From Catenulispora acidiphila DSM 44928 (GTDB taxonomy: Bacteria > Actinomycetota > Actinomycetes > Streptomycetales > Catenulisporaceae), in NCBI RefSeq assembly GCF_000024025.1, contig NC_013131.1, positions 8,350,229 through 8,414,228 on the forward strand: DNA of 64,000 bases. Reading direction: 5' to 3'. A program made the position numbers and the translations under genes. Shown in pieces: positions 24,769 through 33,249 of the stretch. The notes under the pieces were generated by a model. That model had not been told where the DNA came from. It searched no databases and worked only from the letters and a program-made list of their open reading frames with translations. Each line of letters opens with the position of its first letter. Within the stretch, counting starts at the first letter, position 1.

Positions 24769-25335
24769 GTGAGTACGAGAGAGCGGCTCATCGAGAGCAC
24801 CCGGACACTGTTGTGGGAACGCGGCTACGTCGCGACCAGCCCGAAGAACATCCAGCACCTGGCCGAGGCGGGTCAGGGCAGCATGTACCACCACTTCTCC
24901 GGCAAGGAGGAGTTGGCGCGCGTCGCCATCGACCGCACCGCCGAGGAGATGCGCGCGAGTGTGGACGCCGTGCTTTCGGGCCCGGGCAGCGCGCTGGAGC
25001 GGATTTCGGCGTACCTGCGGCGTGAGCGCGAGGTTCTGAAGGGCTGTCCGATCGGGCGGCTGACGCAGGACCCTGATGTCATGGCCACGCCGATGTTGGT
25101 GGCGCCGGTCGAGGAGACGTTCACGTGGCTGCGCTCGCGGCTGGCCGCGATTGTCGCCGAGGGCGTCGTCGCGGGCGAGCTGAGCGCGGCCATCGATCCG
25201 GTGATCACCTCGGCCGCGATCGTCGCCACGTTGCAGGGCGGGTACGTGCTGGCCCGCGCCGACGACGACCCGGCCGCCTTCCAGCAGGCGATCGAGGGGA
25301 TCCTCGCGCTGCTCGGCGCTCTCTCCGTCCGCTGA
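24769..25335 (+). CDS. TetR-family repressor
   Basis: The GTG at 24769 gives 188 residues and places the start just after the palindrome. The HTH is RLIESTRTLLWERGYVATSPKNIQHLAEAGQGSMYHHFSGKEEL, standard TetR layout. The C-terminal ~125 residues are a ligand-binding domain (TetR_C_33-like, with LKGCPIGRLTQDPDVM). It lies 35 bp upstream of a cupin gene in the same direction, which is therefore the likely regulated gene. Confidence 0.9.
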   Translation: MSTRERLIESTRTLLWERGYVATSPKNIQHLAEAGQGSMYHHFSGKEELARVAIDRTAEEMRASVDAVLSGPGSALERISAYLRREREVLKGCPIGRLTQDPDVMATPMLVAPVEETFTWLRSRLAAIVAEGVVAGELSAAIDPVITSAAIVATLQGGYVLARADDDPAAFQQAIEGILALLGALSVR

Positions 25336-25370
25336 CCACCGAACGTCTCCAGGTTCAAGGAAGAGTGATC

Positions 25371-26153
25371 ATGCAGATTTCCCGTGCTCCCCGCACCGGT
25401 GTGCCCGCTTCGTCGGAGTGGATCACCGGCGGTGCGGACATCGAAGAACTCGCCACTCCCGCAGGGCCGTCGCGGACGCAGGTGGACAGCGTCCGCTTCG
25501 CGCCGGGTGCCCGCACGCACTGGCATCGCCATCCGCTCGGGCAGGTGCTCGTCGTCACGGACGGGACCGCGCTCGTCCAGCGGCGCGGCGGCGGCGTCGA
25601 AGCCGTCCAGACCGGCGACAGCGTGCGGATCGAGGCCGGCGAATGGCATTGGCACGGTGCGACGCCCGATGCCGCGATGACCCATCTGGCCGTCGAGGAA
25701 CTGCCGGAGGACGGCAGGATCGCAGAGTTCGGCGACACCGTCACCAACGCCGAGTACGGCGCGGGGCGCGAAGCGGAATCCGAAGCCCAGGCGGAATCCG
25801 GAGCCCAGAGCGAGCCGGCGCCGCCCCTGAGCCGAGTCGTCGTGATGGATCAGAAGCTGCCCGAGGCCCTCGCGACTCAGCGCGTTGAGATTCGGCGCAT
25901 CACCATCGCCCCCGGGTACGCCGCCGGGCTGCACGTCCACAACGGACCGGTGTTCGGCAGCATCGAGACCGGCTCGGCCGTGTACCAGATCGAGGGGGAA
26001 TCAGCCGTTGTGCTCCGCCCCGGCGACGTCTTCCACGAGCCGGAGGGAGTGCGGATCGCGCGGTTCGACGCGCAGCAGGACGGCGTGACCTTCCTCGGTT
26101 ATTTCTTGCTCGCCGACGGGCTCGACGCCGAGTTGGTGTTCGTCGAGGACTGA
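25371..26153 (+). CDS. Two-domain cupin protein
   Basis: The ATG at 25371, with AAGGAAGAG, gives 260 residues. The first cupin domain (about residues 20-115) has the metal motif HWHRHPLGQVLVV and the second segment GEWHWHGA. A linker of ~30 Glu/Ala residues follows. The second domain has LHVHNGPVFGSIETG and HEPEGVR. This resembles bicupin or quercetinase/carboxymuconolactone-type proteins that act on small aromatics. The gene probably forms an operon with the TetR gene, which may sense the substrate. A long perfect hairpin follows. Confidence 0.82.
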   Translation: MQISRAPRTGVPASSEWITGGADIEELATPAGPSRTQVDSVRFAPGARTHWHRHPLGQVLVVTDGTALVQRRGGGVEAVQTGDSVRIEAGEWHWHGATPDAAMTHLAVEELPEDGRIAEFGDTVTNAEYGAGREAESEAQAESGAQSEPAPPLSRVVVMDQKLPEALATQRVEIRRITIAPGYAAGLHVHNGPVFGSIETGSAVYQIEGESAVVLRPGDVFHEPEGVRIARFDAQQDGVTFLGYFLLADGLDAELVFVED

Positions 26154-26194
26154 TATTCGCCGGGACGCCGACAGCGCGTTTCCAAGTCCGCTCA

Positions 26195-26232
26195 AGCGCC
26201 GGGCACGTGTCTGTTGACACGTGCCCGGCGCT
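26195..26232 (+). terminator. Perfect 17-bp stem after the cupin gene
   Basis: AGCGCCGGGCACGTGTC pairs completely with GACACGTGCCCGGCGCT around a TGTT loop, 42 bp after the stop codon. There is no U-tract. It is the most stable hairpin in the window. Confidence 0.75.
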
Positions 26233-26693
26233 GCTGCGGAGAGTATCCGGAGGATGACGAAGACCCGCCAACTATCCGTGCTTACTTCGTCACAAGACTA
26301 AAAAACGCAAGGCCAAAAGCTGTTACCGGTGCGTACCTTTACTCGGGTAGCCAGTGGGCAACTATGCACGGCAGTACGTGAGAGACCGTTGACCGACCAA
26401 CTCCGGAGCGCTACTTTCCCTACTCGAGGCCTGGAGGGAACCGTCCGTTCGGTCGGTACGACGCACGGTCGTTCTCGCCCAGCAGAAGAGCAAGGCGTAC
26501 ACCAACGGCACGGCCGGATCGAGACGCGCAAAAGCAGCTGCGGCGGAGCCCACAGGCACCCCACCTCCGTATGCGGCCTGCGCGCGCCCCCACGAACCAG
26601 GTCTCCTCTCGATCGACCGCGTCAACACCCTGCCGAAAGGCGGCTGTCCCAAAGGCCATGCCGTCTCCCCACACCGAGAGGGAAACCATCCCC
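26233..26693. other. 461-bp gap, leader region of the S53 peptidase gene
   Basis: I see no gene here. The stretch is less GC-rich than its surroundings in places (about 26280-26340). It contains an in-frame ATG at 26658 that could be an alternative start of the peptidase gene. GAGAGGG at about 26677-26683 is the likely ribosome-binding site for the GTG at 26694. No clear operator was found. Confidence 0.5.
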
Positions 26694-28790
26694 GTGAGAA
26701 TCAGTTCTCGCCTGCGCGCGACCGCGCGCCTGGCAACAGCCGTTGCGTTGGGCAGCGCGCTGACAGTGGCCGTCGCTTCGGGGGCCACCGCCTCTCCGGC
26801 ACCGGCCGCGACCACTTCGGCGTCCGCGAACCTCATCGCCGCTGAGGCCGCCGGTTCCGCCCACGCTTCGCAGCCCGCTTCCACGGCCGCGAACCAGGGC
26901 GCCAGCCACGCTTGTTCGGCCGTGATCGTGGTCGGCCACCAGTCCTGCTTCGCCCTGAAGCGGAACGGCGTGCACGCCGACGCCGCCTCGGTGTCGCCGA
27001 ACTCCATTCCGTCCGGTGTCGGCTATGGGCCCTCGCAGTTGCAGTCGGCCTACAACCTGACCTCGGCCGCGGCCTCCAACGGCGCCGGGCGCACCATCGC
27101 CCTGGTCGACGCCTACGACTACCCCACCGCCGCAGCCGACCTGGCCGCCTACCGCTCCGCCGCCGGACTGCCCGCCGGCAACTTCACCAAGGTCAACCAG
27201 AACGGACAGACCTCCCCGCTGCCCTCAGCGCCGCCCTCAGGCGACGACTGGACCGTTGAGGCCGCCCTGGACATGGACATGGCCTCAGCCATCTGCCCGC
27301 TGTGCAACATCGTCCTGGTCGAAGCCCAAGACGACTCCAGCGACGGCCTGTACATCGCACAAGCAGCCGCCGCAGCCCGCGCCACCTACATATCCAACTC
27401 CTGGGGCGGCTCGGAATCCTCCACCGACCCCTCCAGCGACAACACCTACTTCAAGCACGCCACCGGCACCGTCACCACCGTCTCCGCCGGCGACTCCGAC
27501 TACGGCGTTTCCTACCCGGCGACCTCCCCCAACGTCGTCGCCGTCGGCGGCACCGCACTATCCACCGCCTCCAACACCCGCGGCTGGACCGAATCGGTCT
27601 GGAACACCTCCACCGGCTCAGAAGGCACCGGCTCGGGCTGCTCGGCCTATGAGACCCAGCCCTCCTGGCAGACCGCACTGAACATGCCGGCCGGCTGCTC
27701 CAAGCGCATCGACAACGACGTCGCCGCAGACGCCGACCCCGCCACCGGCGTCGCCGTCTACGACACCTATAACGGCGACGGCGGCTGGAACGAAGTCGGC
27801 GGAACCTCAGCCTCCTCCCCCATGGTCGCCGCCATGTACGCCCTCGCAGGCAACGCCGGCGCCAACCCCGCCCAAGACATCTACCAGCACACCAGCAACT
27901 TCTACGACGTCACCACCGGCAAAGACGCCTCCTCCTGCAGCCCCGCCTACCTGTGCACCGCCGAAACCGGCTACGACGGGCCTACCGGCATCGGCACCCC
28001 CAACGGCATCGCGGGTCTGCAGACCGGCGGCACCAGCTCCGAGACCGTCTCGGTGAGCAACCCCGGCAACCAGACCTCGACGCAGGGCACCGCGATCAGC
28101 ACCCTGCAGATCTCGGCCACTGACTCCGCGAGCAAGGCACTGACCTACTCGGCGACCGGTCTCCCGGCCGGCCTGTCGATCAACTCCAGCGGCGCCATCA
28201 CCGGCACGCCGAGTGCCGCCGGCACCTCGTCGGTCACCGTTACCGCGTCCTCGGGCACCGCGTCGGGCTCGACGTCGTTCACCTGGACGGTCAACGGCAC
28301 CGGTGGCGGCGGATGCACCGCGGCCCAGCTGCTCGGCAACCCCGGCTTCGAAACCGGTAGCGCCTCGCCGTGGACCGCCTCGGCGGGCGTCATCGACAGC
28401 AGCACCTCCGAGCCGGCCCACACCGGTTCGTGGAAGGCGTGGATGGACGGCTACGGCACCACCCACACCGACACCGTGTCGCAGAAGGTGACCATCCCGG
28501 CCGGCTGCAAGACGGCGACCTTCGCCTTCTGGCTGCACATCGACACCTCGGAGACCACCACCAGCACTGCCTTCGACAAGCTGTCGGTGCAGGTCCTGAA
28601 CTCCGCCGGCACCGTGGTCAGCACCCTGGCCACCTACTCCAACCTCAACCACAACACCGGCTACACCCAGCACTCCTTCAGCCTGGCCAGCTACATCGGC
28701 CAGACCATCACCCTGAAGTTCACCGGCGCCGAGGACTCCTCGCTGCAGACCTCGTTCGTCGTGGACGACAACGGTCTGAACGTGAACTGA
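26694..28790 (+). CDS. Secreted S53 (sedolisin-type) peptidase with Ig-like and C-terminal binding modules
   Basis: The GTG at 26694 gives 698 residues. A signal peptide ([23 protein letters not shown]) is followed by a ~90-residue segment without the usual long kumamolisin pro-domain. The catalytic domain starts [13 protein letters not shown]; the catalytic Glu and Asp are in [15 protein letters not shown], the Ser in GGTSASSP, and the Asp-Gly calcium site near [10 protein letters not shown]. An Ig-like domain ([29 protein letters not shown]) and a C-terminal jelly-roll ([18 protein letters not shown]) follow. It is probably an acid-active extracellular peptidase. A U-tract terminator follows. 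Confidence 0.9.
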   Translation: MRISSRLRATARLATAVALGSALTVAVASGATASPAPAATTSASANLIAAEAAGSAHASQPASTAANQGASHACSAVIVVGHQSCFALKRNGVHADAASVSPNSIPSGVGYGPSQLQSAYNLTSAAASNGAGRTIALVDAYDYPTAAADLAAYRSAAGLPAGNFTKVNQNGQTSPLPSAPPSGDDWTVEAALDMDMASAICPLCNIVLVEAQDDSSDGLYIAQAAAAARATYISNSWGGSESSTDPSSDNTYFKHATGTVTTVSAGDSDYGVSYPATSPNVVAVGGTALSTASNTRGWTESVWNTSTGSEGTGSGCSAYETQPSWQTALNMPAGCSKRIDNDVAADADPATGVAVYDTYNGDGGWNEVGGTSASSPMVAAMYALAGNAGANPAQDIYQHTSNFYDVTTGKDASSCSPAYLCTAETGYDGPTGIGTPNGIAGLQTGGTSSETVSVSNPGNQTSTQGTAISTLQISATDSASKALTYSATGLPAGLSINSSGAITGTPSAAGTSSVTVTASSGTASGSTSFTWTVNGTGGGGCTAAQLLGNPGFETGSASPWTASAGVIDSSTSEPAHTGSWKAWMDGYGTTHTDTVSQKVTIPAGCKTATFAFWLHIDTSETTTSTAFDKLSVQVLNSAGTVVSTLATYSNLNHNTGYTQHSFSLASYIGQTITLKFTGAEDSSLQTSFVVDDNGLNVN

Positions 28791-28816
28791 TGACTGCACC
28801 GTAGGTTCTGAAACCG

Positions 28817-28855
28817 CGGGCGGCGGATCGGGTTTCCGATCCGCCGCCCGTTTTT
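28817..28855 (+). terminator. Rho-independent terminator after the S53 peptidase gene
   Basis: CGGGCGGCGGATCGG pairs with CCGATCCGCCGCCCG over 15 bp around a GTTT loop and is followed by TTTTT (28851-28855). It starts 27 bp after the stop codon. This is the clearest canonical terminator in the window. Confidence 0.9.
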
Positions 28856-28917
28856 GGCATCTGTAGCAAATCGTGTCGAACATCCTCTAGCGGACTTCTG
28901 TAGGCGAAACTCGTTGC

Positions 28918-30291
28918 ATGGGATTCGACCTCGCCGACCTCCTCGCCGCGCGCCGGGGCGAGGGGTACGGACTGCACGCCGAGTACGGCAACCCCCAGCT
29001 GGCCCGGATGCTGCGGACCATCGGGTTCGACACCGTGTATGAGCAGGCTGAGGGCGCCTTCCTGATCGGCGCCGACGGGCAGCGGTACCTGGACTTCCTC
29101 AGCGGGTTCGGGGTATTCGGGCTCGGTCGCAACCATCCGGTGATCCGGCAGGCGCTGCACCAGTACCTTGACGCGCAGTACGCGGACCTCGTGCAGTTCG
29201 ACTGCGCGCTGCTGGCCGGCGTGCTCGCCGAGCAGCTGGTGAGCAAGGCACCGGGGATGGAACGGGCATACTTCGGCAACAGCGGGACCGAGGCGGTCGA
29301 GACGGCGTTGAAGTTCGCGCGGTGTGCGACGGGAAAGCCGCGGGTGCTCTACGCCGACCACGCATTCCATGGACTGACCGCCGGGTCGTTGTCGGCCAAC
29401 GGAGCCAAGGAGTTCCGGGACGGGTTCGGGCCGTTGCTGCCCGGCGGCGCTGTCGAGTTCGGGGATCTGGCGGCGTTGGAGGCGGAGCTTCGCAAGGGTG
29501 ACGTCGCGGCCTTCATCGTCGAGCCGATCCAGGGCAAGGGAGTGTTCCTGCCGCCCCCTGGATACCTGGCGCAGGCGCAGGCACTGGTGCGGAAACACAA
29601 GGCACTGCTGATCTGCGACGAGGTGCAGACCGGCCTAGGGCGGACCGGCACCTTCTTCGCCTATGAGAGTGAAGGGCTGGAGCCGGACCTGGTCACGGTC
29701 GCCAAGACGCTGTCGGGCGGATTCGTGCCGGTGGGGGCGACGCTCGGCAAAGACTGGATCTTCCAGAAGGTCTACTCCTCGATGGACCGGGTGCTGGTGC
29801 ACGACTCGACGTTCGGGTCGACGGCGATGGCCATGACCGCCGCACTGGCCACGCTGTCGGTGCTGGAGGACGAGGAGCTGACGGCGAACGCCGCCCGGGC
29901 CGGCGGCCAGCTGACCGCCGGGCTCCAGGACATGGTCGGACGGTATGAAATGCTCGCGGACGTGCGCGGGCGCGGACTGATGATCGGCATCGAGTTCGGG
30001 AAGGCGTCCTCGCTGCGCCTGAAGGCGGGATGGTCGATGCTCCAGGCCGCGCGCAAGGGATTGTTCTCACAGATGATCGTGATGTCGCTCTATCGGCGGC
30101 ACCGGATTCTGACCCAGGTGTCAGGCGACTTCCTGGAGGTGGTGAAGCTGCTGCCGCCGCTGACCATCGGCGAGCGCGAGGTCGAGCAGTTCCTGGCGGC
30201 CTTCGAGGACGTCATGCGCGACGCGCACAAGGGCACCGGGATGATGTGGGACTTCGGGAAGACGCTGATGAAGCAGGCTCGGTCGGCTTGA
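28918..30291 (+). CDS. PLP-dependent class III aminotransferase
   Basis: A 457-residue fold-type I aminotransferase: YFGNSGTEAVETALKFAR (cofactor phosphate site), HAFHGLTAGSLS, IVEPIQGKGVFLPPPGYL, ICDEVQTGLGRTG (Asp) and TVAKTLSGGFVPVG (the Schiff-base Lys). It resembles 4-aminobutyrate or ornithine/acetylornithine aminotransferases but is longer at the C-terminus (MWDFGKTLMKQARSA). The substrate is unknown. No biosynthetic partner gene lies next to it. Confidence 0.9.
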   Translation: MGFDLADLLAARRGEGYGLHAEYGNPQLARMLRTIGFDTVYEQAEGAFLIGADGQRYLDFLSGFGVFGLGRNHPVIRQALHQYLDAQYADLVQFDCALLAGVLAEQLVSKAPGMERAYFGNSGTEAVETALKFARCATGKPRVLYADHAFHGLTAGSLSANGAKEFRDGFGPLLPGGAVEFGDLAALEAELRKGDVAAFIVEPIQGKGVFLPPPGYLAQAQALVRKHKALLICDEVQTGLGRTGTFFAYESEGLEPDLVTVAKTLSGGFVPVGATLGKDWIFQKVYSSMDRVLVHDSTFGSTAMAMTAALATLSVLEDEELTANAARAGGQLTAGLQDMVGRYEMLADVRGRGLMIGIEFGKASSLRLKAGWSMLQAARKGLFSQMIVMSLYRRHRILTQVSGDFLEVVKLLPPLTIGEREVEQFLAAFEDVMRDAHKGTGMMWDFGKTLMKQARSA

Positions 30292-30313
30292 TGCGGGCGG
30301 TCGGGTGAGGCGG

Positions 30314-30459
30314 GCGGGTCGAAAGGTGGCCCGCGGTCGGGCTTGGCCTGAGTTAGGCGGTCGGATGAGGCAGGCGCTCGGGTGAGTCAGGCGGTCGGAT
30401 GAGGCAGGCGGGTCGAAAAGTGGCCGCGGTCGGTCTCGGCCTGAGTCAGGCGGTCGGAA
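30314..30459. repeat. Two ~53-bp direct repeats after the aminotransferase
   Basis: The stretch GCGGGTCGAAARGTGGCC, then about 35 similar bases ending in AGGCGGTCGG, occurs at 30314-30366 and 30408-30459. A shorter copy of GTCAGGCGGTCGGATGAGGCAGGCG lies between them. The 223-bp gap has no gene. Confidence 0.6.
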
Positions 30460-30514
30460 GTCGGCCGCATGACTTTCGGCGCGAAAGTCGCTCCCGGTCG
30501 GACCGGCTCCCCGC

Positions 30515-31144
30515 TCAGCCCGCGCGCTGGAGTTCGGCGAGCACGCGTTCGCGCAGCTGCTCCAGCTGGACTCCTTCGTCCCGCAGGATTCGGGCGCCGA
30601 GTCCTTGGTTCTCGCGGACCAGTCCGAGCAGGATGTGTTCGGTTCCGATGTAGCCGTGCTTCAGCGCGAGTGCTTCGCGCAGTGACAGCTCCAGGACCTT
30701 CTTCGCGCGCGGTGTGAAGGGGATGTGACCGCGCGGCGGGCAGGGGCGTGCCTGCTCCTGGGCGTGGCGGCGGCGCCACCACGGACCCTGGATCGCCTCG
30801 CTGTGGGGGGTGCCGCCGTCCAGGGCGCCGGGACCGAAGGAGTCCTCGACGGCGGCGCGTACCGCGTCGAGGTCGATGCCGATGGTGCGCAGGGCGGCGG
30901 CGTCCTTCTCGGCGCGTTCGCGGTCGGATTCCTGGCCGGCCTGCTCGATGCGCTCGATGTCGGCGACGACCCGCTCGCGGGTGATGCCCGACGCGGCGAG
31001 CACGCTGCCCGCGACGCTGTCGGTCCCGCGGAGCAGTCCGAGCAGGACGTGTTCGGTCCCGATGTGCCGGTGCCCCAGGAACCTTGCCGAGTCCTGGGCG
31101 ACCACCACCGTTGCCCGCGCCTCGCCCGTGAACCGTTCGAACAT
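30515..31144 (-). CDS. Clp N-terminal domain protein without ATPase
   Basis: The ATG at 31144 shares its A with the upstream TGA (TGATG), so translation is coupled to the HTH gene. The 209-residue product starts MFERFTGEARATVVVAQDSARFLGHRHIGTEHVLLGLLRG, the ClpC/ClpA N-domain repeat. A second copy follows near the C-terminus (FTPRAKKVLELSLREALALKHGYIGTEHILLGLVREN). The AAA modules of ClpC are absent. Stand-alone Clp-N proteins may act as adaptors or regulators of the Clp machine; that is inferred. Confidence 0.88.
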   Translation of the reverse strand: MFERFTGEARATVVVAQDSARFLGHRHIGTEHVLLGLLRGTDSVAGSVLAASGITRERVVADIERIEQAGQESDRERAEKDAAALRTIGIDLDAVRAAVEDSFGPGALDGGTPHSEAIQGPWWRRRHAQEQARPCPPRGHIPFTPRAKKVLELSLREALALKHGYIGTEHILLGLVRENQGLGARILRDEGVQLEQLRERVLAELQRAG

Positions 31145-31392
31145 CACATCTCCCGTCCGGACGCCGGCACGGACGCTGCCCGCGTCCGCCCGGCGTGCTT
31201 CTTGTGGACAGCCTGTTTGCTCACGCCGAGTTCGTCGGCGATCTCCTGCCACGACCAGCCCTTCGCGCGGGCGTGGTGCACCTGGAGGGTCTCCAGGGAA
31301 TCGAGCAACCGGCCCAACGCCGCCACCGCGCGGAGTCCTTCGCGCGGGTCGGTGCTGCCGGCTGCGGCAGCGAGATCTGTTGCTTCGGTCAT
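31144..31392 (-). CDS. Small HTH protein coupled to the Clp-N gene
   Basis: The ATG at 31392 gives 82 residues. A single helix-turn-helix lies near the C-terminus: HHARAKGWSWQEIADELGVSKQAVHKKHAGR. It ends in the TGATG that starts the Clp-N gene, a pairing that recurs in Streptomyces-like genomes. A sigma-70-like promoter and two palindromes with GTCAA/TTGAC arms lie directly upstream, suggesting autoregulation. Confidence 0.85.
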   Translation of the reverse strand: MTEATDLAAAAGSTDPREGLRAVAALGRLLDSLETLQVHHARAKGWSWQEIADELGVSKQAVHKKHAGRTRAASVPASGREM

Positions 31393-31395
31393 GGT

Positions 31396-31439
31396 GTCAA
31401 TGTAGGTTGACGACCGAGGCGCTGTCAACCGGAGTTGAC
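31396..31439 (-). promoter_or_regulatory. Promoter and two palindromes before the HTH/Clp-N operon
   Basis: On the minus strand TTGACA is followed after 18 bp by TACATT, a fair sigma-70-like promoter. Two inverted repeats with the same arms overlap it: GTCAAC-N4-GTTGAC at 31424-31439 and GTCAA-N6-TTGAC at 31396-31411. They lie either side of the promoter and just before the start codon, so an autoregulatory operator pair is likely. Confidence 0.65.
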
Positions 31440-31557
31440 GGCGGGAGCTGAGAAACAGCCGCCGGCGGGCAGCCCGGACCGGAGCTCAGGACCGCCCCGT
31501 CGATGGCGTCCGCGAAGTACCCGGATATGACCATCCGGTGCGCTCAGCAGGGTATTG

Positions 31558-32040
31558 TCACGCGCTCTCGTCGGCCGCGGTCTGGTTCGGGCTCGCCTGA
31601 TCGCCGCGACCGGGCTTGGCGTGGTGGTGCTGGATGATGTTGCCGTCCATCACCGCGAACAGCGTCGAATTGTCCTTGGCGATGTTCGTCATCGTCTTCT
31701 CCGCGGGCCTGGCGGCCGGAGCCGTCCCGCCGATCCGGTCGACCAGCCGCCGGAGTGCCTCGTCCGCGGCGGGGTTCACGGCGAGGACGCGGACCAGGTT
31801 CTCGCGCCAGCGCGCTGCGAGCATGTCGGTCAGGACCGCGACGTGCTCGGGCGCGGCGCCGAGGAGCATGCGCGCGTTCACGTCGAGTTCGGGGACCAGG
31901 ACGCCTTCCAGCGCCGGGCCCGCGTCGTGGAGCATCCCGACCGCCTCCTCGCGCAGGGCGGGCCAGTCCGGCGTCGGCATCGCGGCGACCAAAGCCTGAC
32001 CGCACTCGGCGGCCAGGCGGGACGGCTGTTCGGGCGGCAT
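31558..32040 (-). CDS. Helical protein with C-terminal shared signalling motif (protein C)
   Basis: The ATG overlaps the preceding gene's stop codon (TGATG at 32038-32042), so translation is coupled. The 160-residue protein is helical to about residue 110, with ARWRENLVRVLAVNPAADEALRRLVD resembling the equivalent ARW-type segment of its upstream neighbour. Residues 120-138 read IAKDNSTLFAVMDGNIIQH, followed by a flexible His/Gly/Asn tail. This motif is shared with three other products of the locus and looks like a bacterial amyloid signalling (BASS-type) motif. No enzymatic domain is seen. Confidence 0.7.
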   Translation of the reverse strand: MPPEQPSRLAAECGQALVAAMPTPDWPALREEAVGMLHDAGPALEGVLVPELDVNARMLLGAAPEHVAVLTDMLAARWRENLVRVLAVNPAADEALRRLVDRIGGTAPAARPAEKTMTNIAKDNSTLFAVMDGNIIQHHHAKPGRGDQASPNQTAADESA

Positions 32041-32486
32041 CAGGGTCCTGTCCTGTCTGTCGTGCTGCGCGAGTGGGTGTGCAGGTGCATGTCGCCGTTC
32101 TGCACGGCGAACACCGAGCCGTAGTCGTGGGCGACGGCGGTCTGGCGGGTGATGAAGATCCGCCGGTTCTCGGCGAGGTCCGAGGCGTAGGCCTGGACCA
32201 GCTCGGCGAGCGGGACCACGCACTCGGGATCTTCGTCGAGCAGCGCGGAGAACTCCAGCGTCCAGCGGCCGACCAGGGCGCGGCGCGCGGCGTCGGGCTC
32301 GGCGGCGCGCTCCACGGCGGCGGAGTCGGCGTCGAGTTCGGTCTCGATCCGCTGGGCGGCTTTGCCGCGCCGCCGGCGGCGGAAGAGTTTCGCGACGGTG
32401 GTACGGACACCGCTCCAGGTGTCGGTGGCCATGGCCGTCACCAGAGTCGCGGCGGCAGCGGCCGCGAGGGTTGCCATCTCGTCCAT
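32040..32486 (-). CDS. Helical protein with C-terminal shared signalling motif (protein B)
   Basis: A 148-residue protein. The N-terminus MATLAAAAAATLVTAMATDTWSGVRTTVAKLFRRRRR is a hydrophobic/amphipathic helix followed by a basic patch, which could associate with the membrane. The helical middle contains GRWTLEFSALLDEDPECVVPLAELV. Residues 118-136 read VAHDYGSVFAVQNGDMHLH and align without gaps to the tails of its neighbours. It ends 10 bp after the cyclase-like gene's stop codon and overlaps the next gene by TGATG. Membrane-active effectors with such tails are known in amyloid-signalling systems; the parallel is inferred. Confidence 0.7.
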   Translation of the reverse strand: MDEMATLAAAAAATLVTAMATDTWSGVRTTVAKLFRRRRRGKAAQRIETELDADSAAVERAAEPDAARRALVGRWTLEFSALLDEDPECVVPLAELVQAYASDLAENRRIFITRQTAVAHDYGSVFAVQNGDMHLHTHSRSTTDRTGP

Positions 32487-32495
32487 GGGATCCGT

Positions 32496-33236
32496 TCAGA
32501 GGTGGTGGATGTGCACGTCGCCGTGCTGCACGCCGAGCGCCTTGGCGGAGTCGGTGGCGATGACGGTCATGGACGAGCGGTCGTCCGATCCAGGGCTGCT
32601 TGCCGGCGCGGCGCGCGCCGCCGCCTCGTCCTCCTGCACCGATACCCCCTGCGGCACATACAGCCACGCCCCGGCGGCGTATTCCTTCTCCTCCACCTGG
32701 ACCCGCCGGAACTCCGCCGCCTCGATGCCCACGTAGCCGTGAACGATCGTCTCGTCGTAGAAGTGCTGCGAGACCAGCAGCACCAACGGCACGGATTCCG
32801 GCGCCTTCGCCAGCGCGTCACGGCAGGCCCGCGCATCGAGCATCCGCGCCAGGACGATCAGCGAACTGCCCGCCGGGACGCCCTGCGGCCCGACGAAGAC
32901 ATCGCCGGAGTGGACCGCCATCCGGACGCGGATCTGCCCGATCGCGGCGTGCAGCCGGTTGTGCTCGCGAAGACGTGCCGCCAGCTCGGGAATCAGGGGA
33001 TGGACAAGGCTGGTCCGCGCCGTGCCGGACGGCGTCGTCACCCGGAGTCCGTCGCCCAGATCCTCGACCAGACAGGCGTCCCAGGCGATGCCGCTGCGCT
33101 CGACCGCCTCCGACAGGCAGCGCGTGAGCGCCGCGCGGATCGCCAGCAGAGCCTGGTTGCCGCGCCCCGAGGATTTCTCGATGTCGACGGCCAGGACGGA
33201 GCGGTATTCGGGCAGGTCGTTCACGATTCCCCCCAT
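32496..33236 (-). CDS. Class III nucleotidyl cyclase-like protein with C-terminal shared motif (protein A)
   Basis: The ATG at 33236 with GGGAA gives 246 residues. Residues ~10-210 match the class III cyclase fold: VLAVDIEKSS (first metal Asp), VEDLGDGLRV (second metal Asp), IRVRMAVHSGDV, and VLARMLDARACRDALA near the usual Asn/Arg helix. The closing strand region is SQHFYDETIVHGYVGIEAAEFRRVQV. Both metal Asps are kept, but the catalytic Asn/Arg pair is not clear, so activity is uncertain. Residues 226-244 read IATDSAKALGVQHGDVHIH, the shared motif. Gap to the upstream gene is 13 bp. Confidence 0.72.
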   Translation of the reverse strand: MGGIVNDLPEYRSVLAVDIEKSSGRGNQALLAIRAALTRCLSEAVERSGIAWDACLVEDLGDGLRVTTPSGTARTSLVHPLIPELAARLREHNRLHAAIGQIRVRMAVHSGDVFVGPQGVPAGSSLIVLARMLDARACRDALAKAPESVPLVLLVSQHFYDETIVHGYVGIEAAEFRRVQVEEKEYAAGAWLYVPQGVSVQEDEAAARAAPASSPGSDDRSSMTVIATDSAKALGVQHGDVHIHHL

Positions 33237-33249
33237 GTCAGCGTTCCCA

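Noticed and set aside
28918-30291. Aminotransferase as part of a biosynthetic cluster
   Set aside because: No PKS, NRPS, tailoring or resistance gene lies beside it, only a terminator ahead and repeats behind.
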